DNA from: Nyssa sinensis
Taxonomy: Eukaryota > Streptophyta > Magnoliopsida > Cornales > Nyssaceae
Direction: 5' to 3'
Length of the DNA stretch: 64,000 nt
NCBI GenBank assembly: GCA_008638375.1
Contig: CM018048.1
Location: 56,266,347-56,330,346, forward strand
Below the pieces are notes generated by a model. The model saw only the letters and a program-made list of their open reading frames with translations, did no database searches and was not told the origin of the DNA. Both the position numbers and the translations under genes were made by a program. Positions 54,600-64,000 of this stretch are shown here, in pieces (within the stretch, counting starts at the first letter, position 1; each line of letters starts with the position of its first letter).

Positions 54600-57187
54600 A
54601 TATGATACACAAATACTATATTATTTACATTTAACATCCAAATATATACATAAATATATATATATATATATATTGATGGCTAAATGAACATAAATATATA
54701 AAGTTATATCCCGAAGTCCCCATGTATGTGCCTAAGCTATTTTTGTTTGATATTAATTTATAAAGTTATTCAAGCAAACGAAGAAGATGGATGATGGGAG
54801 GAAAAGACAGGTTTTCTTGGGAGATAAGGAGTATAGATGAAGATGGGTTAGAACTTAAATTAGACAAAGTGGGTGATGATGTTGTTTTCTGTCTTCGATA
54901 ATTAAGAGTCGAAATCCTTTGTTGAGGTATATGTAGAGGAAGAATTAGAATATCATCGGTGGAGGTTCGATGAGGAAATCTCTGACAGTCAAGTTAGTAG
55001 CTTGAATAGGAAACTATTATGAAATAAATGTGTAGTTAATAAACAAGCGTACCTCTTCTGATTGAGGTCTTACCCCTTTTATAGATGATGAATATCTTGT
55101 TATTGAGATCTTTCCAAAAAAGTATGGATTTAATTTGATTCTTTTGACTTAGTCAAATCCTGCATATTGATGAATAAACAATTCTCCGTGTGCATACCTC
55201 GTCATTAAACGATGAGGTCTGGAAGTCATCCTTTTGAGCTTGACTGCCATATGTCAATTTCATATTGCGAGCTGAATTCGGGCACACCAGCTATCAAATC
55301 TCGTATTATTATTAATCATTGACTGCCACGACTTGAAACCCACCCTATGCAGATTAGGGGTCGTAGGGGGCGGCTCTCAAGCCATATTTAACTAATTTCA
55401 ATTGAGAATCACTAATAGTGTTGCCAAAATTATATAAATACTTAGCAGAATCATAATAAGGTTTACAGACCATAATTAAAGTGATTCTTATAGTTACAGA
55501 TCCTTTAAACAAAATGTCAACTCCAGGGTGTGGACTCATGGGAGAGAGAGACTATAACATACTTAGCCTATTACATCAAAAAACAAAAGGAATCCATTTA
55601 TTACATGTGGAAAGCCAGTCTGTTGACAAAAACGTGATGCCTGTAGGCAGTGAGCACTCTATTGTCCCTCTGCTGCATCCCTTCCTGAAAAATGTGATAT
55701 AAATCTAGGGTGAGCTAACTTAATTCAGTAAGTAAATTCCCTTACTTTTTCATGGGTTAGGTATAGTTTAGACAACAAGATGCATACGATGAAGGTAAGC
55801 GAAGGATTACAAGAAATAGTCAATCACAGGGGAAACAAAGCCAATATAGGTGACCTTTTGGTCAAAATGTATAATCCAAAAGTAACTCGAAATAAAATGT
55901 GAGCAATTGAGCAAGACAACAATAAAGGATTTAGAACATGAGATATTCCGCTGCCAAGAACCACAAGAAATCAAATTGACTACAATGATAAGCTTGGAAA
56001 GCATATCTATCATTCAAAGAATGCATCATCAAATCATGATCAGATTATAAAATATATTATACAAGCATAATGAGTCTACTAGATGTTATCAACAAATAGG
56101 GCACGACTACCCCCAAACAATACTCCTTCAAGTTCACCATTCATCTTTGGTTTTCTCTAAATGGCACCAAGAGCTCTTATCAAATAATCATGTCCTTATC
56201 AAAACTACGTGTTGGGTAGCATACACAAACATTGACTTGTAGGTCATCAGCATCTAAAGAGTCAAGATGGGTGTTATGACAAACACAATCCCAAATACTC
56301 ACAAATAATGTTATCGTCAAATGGATTCCACAATACGTACATATACATAGATTACAAATGTCCACAATGAAAAAGATCGCAATAGTTTTCCAGCATCCAT
56401 CAACAAGGGGTTATAACAATATGTAAGCAATCATAACATGATATCGACAATAAGGATCTCAATATATCCATAAAGATGTTACAAATATCAATTTGTGGAA
56501 TCAAAACAACTAATAGAAGTGTACAAAAGAATACAAACTAGCAACGTGGAGAAAATATGATCACAACATGGCTAAGGAACACCACACATTAGAATTCAAG
56601 TTTACTTACCTTCAATACTATTTTCCTCTTTTAAAAGATCTCATTCTCCTTTCCCTTCGTTGATCCTTGTAAACCTTGAAGTTCCAAGTTTTCCCTCTTT
56701 TTTCTCTCTCTAGTCCCAACTCGGTTCTGTTTCTCATCATGCATGAGTGACTCTCCCTCTCAACCTCACTTGTGTGCTTGTGACAGAAAATCTAATTTCC
56801 TTTACATATTGGGTTTATAAGTAATCATTTTAGGTTTTGCATGTTGACCACATGTCTTGGACTTCTCTTCACTCTATCTCTCATAGGGGCTTGTGTGATC
56901 TAGTATGATTGCTACTCTTAGTGGGAAAATCCAGCACACAACCCCTTATTTTGGGGTGGTGGTATTCCACTTTTCATGTAAATACATATATGTGTGGTTA
57001 TGTACATGCATGAGCATATGTTCTCTTGATATGCGCTACATTGTGGGTTGCCTTATATATATATATATATATATATTGTATTATTTAATCGTGTCTTACA
57101 TTAGAGTTGTTATAATCAGAGCTCATTAGGATTTGCTTAAATTTTCTCATGCATAAAATTTTTGGCTAAAATTGTCTGTCAGTTTTT
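54275..57187. other. Unassigned repeat-like flank upstream of the gene
   Basis: Holds (AT)n tracts (about 54579-54599, 54656-54672, 57056-57076), a hAT-like end TAGGCCTGGCAAATGG at 54275-54290 without a visible partner, and an LTR-start-like piece at 55187-55289 described separately. The block 55380-56880 looks like LTR or other repeat DNA but I could not find its ends. No host gene seen. Confidence 0.4.
55187..55289 (-). repeat. Second copy of the gypsy LTR start
   Basis: On the minus strand TGGTGTGCCCGAATTCAGCT aligns with TGGTATACCCAAATTCGCCT at 57388, and similarity runs about 100 bases (GACCTCAT.GTT.AATG..GAGGTA). No polypurine tract precedes it, so it is probably part of another or broken copy. 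Confidence 0.55.
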
Positions 57188-57287
57188 AGTCTCATGACAT
57201 GGTCTATTAAGTAGCTAAAATTTTCTTAAGTATACTTAACTACATGATTATGCTTTGATTTCGGTCAGGGTGTTCGATTGACTTTTT

Positions 57288-57388
57288 GCGTGCCTACCTC
57301 TACATTGAACTATGAGGTCTAGATGGTATATTTTTTTGTATATTGCCACGTGTCACTCTCAACTTGCAAGGCGAATTTGGGTATACCA
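57288..57388 (-). repeat. 3' LTR start of the Tat-type gypsy element
   Basis: Minus strand: polypurine tract CTTGAGGGGGGAGTAAA (57405-57389) immediately followed by TGGTATACCC. The LTR extends to lower coordinates; its far end is not determined. Confidence 0.6.
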
Positions 57389-57818
57389 TTTACTCCCCCC
57401 TCAAGACCTAGATCTTACGATATGAGGTTAATATACCGAGGTCTAAGCTCAATGTTTCATCCTCCTCTATGGCGATCTGGCATTTTAATTTTTGAGCAAC
57501 CAACTGTCTTGTCGCTTCGTAATTCGTTCCATGCATTTATTAAGTGTCGTTGCTTCAGAGTTTCAAGGTCAATTATTTCCCTTCATTAAATAAAGGGGTC
57601 TTATTATAAAAAGAAAGTCACTTCCTTTTTGAAGAAAAATTTTAAAGACCTCTGTTAGACTGAGGCGGTTTCTGACCAAGCTTATTCTTCTCCGATGACG
57701 ATTTTCGAGCAGGCTTTACGTGTTTCTGACAAATATCTCCAAGGTAGTTTTAAAGGTTAGAGATCTTTTTCCACCCTAATATTATTTTTCTTTTTTTGTT
57801 TCTTTTTGCATTTTTATC

Positions 57819-59737
57819 ATGTCACATCAAGAGGAGGAAAACCCTAAGCTCAGTGCCTCTTACTTAATTGTGGATTAGGGGGATTCTAGTGAGTCTAATA
57901 ACGAAATTAAGAGCGTTGAAGTTGAGGATGCCTCTGAGTCGTGGGATCCAAAAGCTAGTCATTTTACCTTTAATAGTTTAGACATGTTGAAGGTTACTTA
58001 TAAAATCCCAGCTACAGTAGCATGTAGAGTCTCTAATCTTGATGAATGCCCCAACACCCCCGGGCCTCATGAGATATGTGTACAAAGAGTGGGTTGAATT
58101 AGGGTTTAGGTTTCATTTTTACCCTTTCTTAAAATGCTTATTTTACCTATATGGAATTTGCCCTACCGACCTGAAAGTCAATGGGTGGCGACAACTTATG
58201 GCTTTTCTAGTTTTGTCATTGCTAAACAAAGTAGAACCTGACATTTCCCTTCTGAGGTGCCATATGGACCTCAAGAAGAGCAATGAGGCCTCTCAATACA
58301 AACCCATCACATCAGTAACAACTTTTAATAAGACCTGGAAAAGGTGGTGCTTATTTCGAAAAGGTGCTTTGGAGGACGCTAATCATACTGAGCTGGACTC
58401 AGGGGTTATTCCTCAAATCCTATGAAGGAATGGTGAGATACATCTCATTCTTTCCTCTTTCTTGAATTTTATTTTCTTTTTATAGGTTGATTATTTGGTG
58501 CTGCTTACTTTTTGGCAGCTCAGAACATAAAAGGTTATACAAAACTTACTGATGGTCAGTAGAATAAACTTTAGAACATTCTAAAGTCGACATCACGAAC
58601 TTATAACAAGGTTCTGAACATTGAGAACTTGGTAAAGGCAAGATTGATTCAAGCTCTAGACATGGACCTTCGAAAACAAATAATCCCATGATTATGACCT
58701 TTAAAGAAGAAAAGAACAACAACTAGGAAGTTTACTACTTCGATTTCGGTAAAAAGGGTAGCCACTAGAGATAATTCTTCTTCGAAAATGACCATTACAA
58801 AAGAAAATGTTTAGAACCCCCCGACTCTTCCCTCTCAGACTAAGCTTCCGAGTTCCCTAGCTGTTGAAGGTACTAACGTTGCTCGAACTTTCACTCATTT
58901 GTCAAAAATGAGGGAAAATGAAATTGTGAATTGAGAGTAGAGGAGAGAAACTTGTGCTCGAATTTTGGGGAAGAATAGTTCCTTATTGCCTTTAATTAAG
59001 AATGGTTTGGGATTTGAGTTGGGAGAAGATCTCGAAAGAATTAGCTCAAGTCAGTGTTACCTAGGTCGTCTATAACGGGTTCATCGTTTTGTGCAGGGTA
59101 ATGATAGAATTCTTCTTTCGTGGATTTTTAAACCCTTGTTGTCGTTCACACTTGTATATAAAAGAACTATTTATTTTGCAGGCACTGCACATTGTGGCTG
59201 TTCTAGGTGAGATCATATGTGAGTCACATGGTCTGGAGTCCTAGTTACAGTTGCAACTCCTTAGCTCTAATGAAGTAACACAAAATATCGAGGAACTGAA
59301 GAAGAAGGTAGAGGATACTAAGATGGTGCTTGGGACTGCTCATTCCCTAATAAACAATCTTAAAGAAAAGCTAACTAAGTCCTCCAATGTTGTTTCACTT
59401 CGAGATTCAGAGATAATTTCACTTAGTAATGAAGTTGTTGACCTGAAGAAGCAAACCTCTGAGCTTAGATCAGACTTATCTATCACCGTCTCAAGTTGAA
59501 ATGAGACATTGTTCCAAAATTGAGGCTACCCCAGTTACTACAGTTGAAGAGTAGAAAAATAAAATCCTGAAGCTTGGGAGGAAGCTTGCTTCTGATAGCT
59601 ATAACTTTTGCCTTAGGAAAATGGCCAAGGCCTATCCCGAAATTGATACTGAGTTGTTGGACCAAATAGAAGTTTCAGATGACGAGAGTGGGGAGTATGA
59701 ACACGATGAAGACCCTGATGACTCTCTTGCCTCTTAG
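57819..59737 (+). pseudogene. Antisense ORF of the Tat element (Transposase_28-like), with introns
   Basis: Plus strand, opposite to pol. Starts MSHQEEENPKLSASYLIVD then a stop at about 57876. An acidic stretch follows, then, after a frameshift near 58065, a conserved block (58039-58425 frame) with EWVELGFRFHFYPFLKCLFY and VNGWRQLMAFLVLSLLN. This resembles the 'putative gypsy-type transposon' domain (Pfam PF04195) known from antisense ORFs of Tat elements. Candidate GT-AG introns: 58433 to 58485 or 58518, and 59098-59181. The 3' part is a coiled coil (NIEELKKKVEDTKMVLGTAH, 59251-59499) with an acidic tail (DDESGEYEHDEDPDDSLAS, stop 59735-59737). Function unknown. Confidence 0.65.
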
Positions 59738-59941
59738 TCATATTTTCCACCAGTTTTTTATTTTTGTAATGACTTCAGACGCTATCACCCGTACTTAAAA
59801 TATATATGTGTTTTTTCAACTCTCTTGCTCAGATCTATGTTTTGCCTTGGACTTGTGGAATGTTTTTTTTTTTTTTTCATCTTTTTCTGGTCTTTAGAAA
59901 ATAATTCGAGCTTGAATACTTAGTAATATAAAAAATACTCA

Positions 59942-60505
59942 GGGCTTTAACATCCCTGAGTTAAAAAGCTTAGTGGAATTAATATTCAGAATTGTAACAT
60001 CCCGAGCCCAAATGTTTCGTGAAATTTTAAAGCTTTATGTCATTTGGAGTTGTAACATCCTGGGCTTCAAAGGCTTCATGAAATTTAAAACTTTATATCA
60101 TTCAGAGCTATAACATCTCAAGCTCAAAGGCTTTGTGGAATTTTAAGCTTTATATCATTCAAAGCTATAACATCCCGAGATCAAAGGCTTCGTGGAATTT
60201 AAAGCTTGTTTATCATTTCAGAGCTGTAACATCCCGAGCTCAAAGGTTTTGTAGAATTTAAAACTCGTTTATCATTTCATAGTTGTAACATCCCGAGCTC
60301 AAAGGTTTCGTGGAATTTTAAAGCTTGTTTATTATTTCAGAGCTTTAACATCTTGATCTCAAAGTCATCATGAAACTTAAACCTTTATATTATTTTATAA
60401 TTGTAACATCTCGAGCTCAAAGGCTTCATGAATTTTAAAGCTTTATATCATTAAAAGCTATAACATCTCGAGCTCACAGGATTCAATTTAAAGTTTGTTT
60501 ACTGA
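59942..60505. repeat. 58-bp tandem array, about ten copies
   Basis: Ten degenerate units of about 57-60 bp built on TGTAACATCCCGAGCTCAAA, then GG(C/T)TT.GTGGAATTT and a TTTAT.ATCATT spacer. It lies just after the end of pol and before the antisense ORF. Spacers are not unique and there are no cas genes, so this is a satellite-like array, not CRISPR. Confidence 0.88.
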
Positions 60506-60529
60506 TAATACTTCTTCAAGTGTTCTATG

Positions 60530-63500
60530 TTCCAAGGTCTCGAAACTTTCTTCCCATTGAGCTCTTCCAACTAGTAAATGGTCGACCTATAGGACTTTAT
60601 TACCCGATAGGGACCCTCCTAGTTGGGGGATAATTTTTCCGGACCAAGTTCTTTAGTATTTGAAAAAACCCTTCTGAGGATAAGGTCTCTGACCTGAAAA
60701 CTAACAGACTTTGTTGCCCTATTAAAATATCTTGATATTGTTTGTTTATAGGAAGCCATCCTAACCTGGGCCTGCTCCCACTTTTCTTGCAAAAAATTTA
60801 ACTCGTTTGAGAGTAGATTGTCATTCTGATTTGATTAGTGCATATCGATTTTGAGGGATGGTAAGCCAATTTCTATGGGTATGATGGCTTTAGTTCCAAA
60901 TGTCAAGAAAATGGTGTTTCCTCAGTAAGAGTTCTCCTAGTGGTTCGGTAAGCCTAAAGAACCCCAGGTAACTCTTTAACCCATTTTGCCTTTACTTCTT
61001 CTAATCTTTTCTTGGGAGCCTCTAAGATGGATCTGTTAGTGACCTTTGTCTATCCATTGGCTTGAGGATGCTCTGAAGAGAAGAAGTTCTGGAGCATGTT
61101 AAGGTCGGTGCAAAATATTTTGAAGATCTTTCCTTGGAAATGCGTCCCGTTGTCTCAGATCAGTATCCTAGGTATCCCAAACCTACATACTATCTCTTTT
61201 CAGGTAAAATTTCTCACCTCCGATTCTGTTATTCTCGCTAAGGGGCAAGCCTTTACCCATTTGGTAAAGTAGTCTATGTCCACTAAGAGAAATCTCTTGT
61301 TCTGAGGTGCCCTCGAGAGTGGTCCAATGATGTCCATTTCCCACTGAACAAATGGCTAAGGGCTTGTGATCGGGATTATTTCTTATTGAGGCTAATGTCG
61401 GTAAGGTGCAAACCTCTGACATTTGTCACATTTTTTAACACGATCCTTGGCATCCCTCTACATAATTGGCTAATAATAACCCTGCGTAAGAGCTCAGTGG
61501 GACGGGCTCCTTGCCCCATTGTAATTAACCCATATCCCCTCATGAATCTCCTTTAACACATAATGAGCTTCCTCTAAAGGAAGGCATAGAAACAGAGGTA
61601 AGGTGAAAGATCTTCGGTAAATTCTGTCGTTGGCTGATCTGATTCGTACTTATCTAAACTGATCCATTCCTTCAAGTAGGGTCCCATTTTTTAAGTATCG
61701 CATAATAAGAGTCATTCAATTATCTCCTTCATGAACCTGTAGGACTTTTTCATTCTGGACTGTGCTTGGGACCTCTTGGAATGAAACTTTGATATTAGCC
61801 AAAGATTTTGAGTTAACAGACCTTATTATGACTTCTGAGCTAAGGGAGACCGCCATATTTGCTAAGATATTTGCTCTCAAACTTTCACCCCGATCTATCT
61901 TCTCGAGAGAGAAACTATTGAGGGATTTGCCCAATGATATAACAATCGTAGCGTATTGTCCCATTCTATGGTCTTTTATGGTGAATTCTCCAAAAATTTG
62001 GCTAACCATGAGCTATGAATCAGAATAAGCTTTCAGATTCTTAGCCCCATATTCTTAAGCTACCTTGGTTCCAATGATTATAGCTTTATATTCTGACTCG
62101 TTGTTAGACGCACGAAAACCTAAGAACATGGCTCTTTCTAGTATAACCATTTTTAGGGTCTATAGGATTATCCCAACACCAGCGCATTTGTCAGTGGAAG
62201 ATCCATCTACTTGGAGGGTCCAAATCTGAGATAGGGGTTGGTAGCTTTCTTGTTGTGGCGTTCTAGAAAATTTTACCAAGAAATCAGCCATAACTTTTTC
62301 TTTAATAGTCGTTCTAGGCTCGTATTGAATGTCAAACCATATTTGGTTTGTGGAGCATATTTCGAAATAGATATATGGTAGGCACAACTATAGTATGTGA
62401 AGTAAGTTTTGAGCTTCCAAGCTGAGATAATTAATGTGTAGGCCAAATTTTCTAGATATGGATATCTAGACTCAACTCCCACAAATGCCTTACTGACGTA
62501 AAAGATTGGCCTTTGGACTCCATCCTACTTCCTCAATAGGACAGAGCTAACTACATGGTCTGAGACTACAAGGTAAAGGTATAATTTCTCACCCACGACT
62601 AATTTTGACAAGAGTTCTAGGGAACCAAGGTAATCTTTAAGTTGCTAGAAGGATTGCTTTCATTTTGGGGTCCATTCAAGGGACTTATCTAATTTGGGTG
62701 CTTTGAGAATGATAGGCCCTGATCGGTCAATTTAGAGATAAAATGGTTAAAACCTGTTATCCTTCCATCTAAGCTCTGAACTTCCTTCCTGGTCCTAGGA
62801 GAACTCATCTCCATCAGGGCTCTAATTTGAGATAAGCCAGCTTCTATCCCACGTTAAACGACCAAGTATCCCAGGAACTTCCCCTATGCTACACCAAAGA
62901 TACACTTTATGGGATTCAATTTCATGGCATGTTTGTTTAAAATCTTGAATGTTTAAGTCGGGTGTTGGACATGATCATTCCAATTGGTGGCTTTTACGAG
63001 CATGTCGTCTATGCAAACTTCCATTGTGTCATCAATTTGAGGCTAGAACATTTTGTTGACCAACCTTTGATAGGTTGCTCCTGCATTCTTCAACCTAAAA
63101 GGCATTACCTTATAGCAATAGATCCTTCTTTCAAAAATAAAGGATGTATTCTCTTGGTTTAGGAGGTACATTTGCACTTGATTATACCCCAAGTATGCAT
63201 CCATGAAACTTAAGAGCCGATGTCCTGCAGTTGCATCTACTAATTGGTCTATTCTGGGGACCGAAAAACTATCCTTGGGGCATGCTTTGTTGAGGTCGGT
63301 ATAGTCAACACATACCTACCATTTCTTATTCTTTTTTTTTTTGCCAATACTATATTAGACAACCAATCCGAGTAGTAGACTTCCTTGATCATCCCAACCG
63401 TGAGAAGTCATTCAACTTCTTCATTGATTATTTTATGTTGTTACGGTGCAAATGTCTTTCTTTTCTAACGTGGTAAGGCTAGGATGGATCAACTATAAGT

Positions 63501-63990
63501 TTATGGCTAATGAAGTTGGGATCCTTACCATCCATATCATTCACACTCCAGGTAAAGGCTGAGATGTTTTCTTTGTAGGAAAGTTGTTATCTTTTTTTTC
63601 TTCCTCTAGGTTCAGAGATGAGCCTATCTGGAAAACTCGGCTAGAATCTTGGGGGTTAATTTGGATTTTTTGAAATTTTTCCTTGGGTTAGAGTGAACTG
63701 TTTGTCCCCCTTAGGCTGAGTGGTTCTTCTAGTTCTTCCAGACACAATTCATCCAGTTTTGAGCTTGGAGTTCTGAGCGAACTAGAAAACTTATGTAGTT
63801 TCTCCACCTTTGGCTTCAAAGTTGTTCCTTGACATTCCCTAGAAGTAGGTTGGCAGCCTTTGATAGTCACAACTTTTCCCTCTAGAATAAATTTCAAGCA
63901 CTGATGCATGGTAGATGTTACGACATTGAGATTGTGGATCCAAGGTCTTCCAAGGATCAAATTGTATAGAGAAACAACGTCAACAACCAT
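60530..63990 (-). pseudogene. Gypsy pol remnant: protease, RT, two RNase H, integrase
   Basis: Minus strand, in order. Protease end (63990-63688): SLYNLILGRPWIHNLNVVTS. RT: VCVDYTDLNKACPKDSFSVP, LLSFMDAYLGYNQVQM and the active site as CIDDMLVKA (about 63018-62993). First RNase H is poorly preserved (about 62700-62400). Second RNase H: WTLQVDGSSTDKCAGVGIIL (about 62222-62160). Integrase: VKKCDKCQRF (zinc finger, about 61440-61410), FLLVDIDYFTKWVKACPLAR (about 61300-61240) and DNGTHFQGKIF (about 61160-61125). The polyprotein end is near 60530. Stops and frameshifts throughout. Confidence 0.85.
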
Positions 63991-64000
63991 GAGCTTAGTC

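Larger units (their letters stand above)
57389..64000 (-). mobile_element. Ty3/gypsy retrotransposon, Tat lineage, 3' part
   Basis: Minus-strand element entering from the right edge: protease end, RT, RNase H, a second RNase H, integrase, a 58-bp tandem array, an antisense (plus) ORF, polypurine tract and LTR. The second RNase H, long post-pol region, tandem array and antisense ORF are together characteristic of the Tat lineage (Ogre/Retand group). Its 5' half lies outside the window. Many stops; inactive. Confidence 0.82.

Noticed and set aside
59942..60505. CRISPR-like array
   Set aside because: Degenerate tandem satellite units with no unique spacers in a plant retrotransposon.

Overview
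The window is nuclear DNA of a flowering plant, most likely a woody eudicot or similar long-intron lineage. This rests on multi-exon structure with GT-AG introns, plant-type L1 LINEs, plant Ty1/copia and Ty3/gypsy elements, hAT and Mutator-like elements, and tRNA-derived SINEs. The gene product resembles the TTC27 homologue of grapevine-like plants as I remember it. Species is inference.

One host gene fills most of the window. On the minus strand, from the ATG at 54173 to the stop at 3045, 20 exons join in frame into 2793 nt (930 residues plus stop) encoding a TTC27-type tetratricopeptide-repeat protein. No exon carries a stop, and every junction preserves phase. The gene spans 51.1 kb because introns 3, 7, 10, 14 and 16 (about 4.9, 12.3, 9.6, 4.6 and 10.5 kb) have filled with transposons; the other introns are 82 to about 1800 bp. 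Intron 19 appears to be GC-AG.

Left flank (1-3044): remains of a minus-strand copia/TRIM-like element, a plus-strand LINE 3' part, then the 3' flank of the gene. Intron 16 (5223-15691): LINE 3' scrap, hAT MITE with perfect 8-bp duplication, a 5.3-kb Mutator-like element hosting a second hAT MITE in its terminal repeat and a truncated LINE in its body, then a 1.5-kb solo LTR. Intron 14: two more truncated LINEs and an RTE tail. Intron 10: a SINE, a near full-length LINE (23345-28414) and a LINE 3' end. Intron 7: a 45-bp minisatellite, a SINE with a hAT MITE inside, a full-length but decayed Ty1/copia (34867-39996) inside an older LTR-like sequence, and a decayed LINE. Intron 5: a SINE with 13-bp duplications. 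Intron 3: an internally deleted copia remnant of the same family as at position 1, RTE scraps, and a 2.7-kb solo LTR.

Right flank (54174-64000): a short 5' region with a telo-box-like motif and a 22-base G run, unassigned repeat-like DNA, then the 3' part of a Tat-lineage Ty3/gypsy element on the minus strand. It shows protease, RT, RNase H, second RNase H and integrase, a 58-bp tandem array after pol, and a plus-strand antisense ORF with candidate introns before a polypurine tract and LTR.

I found no new multi-gene system. What is notable is the intact 51-kb gene under heavy nested insertion, several insertions datable in relative order from target-site duplications, and the antisense ORF and tandem array of the Tat element.
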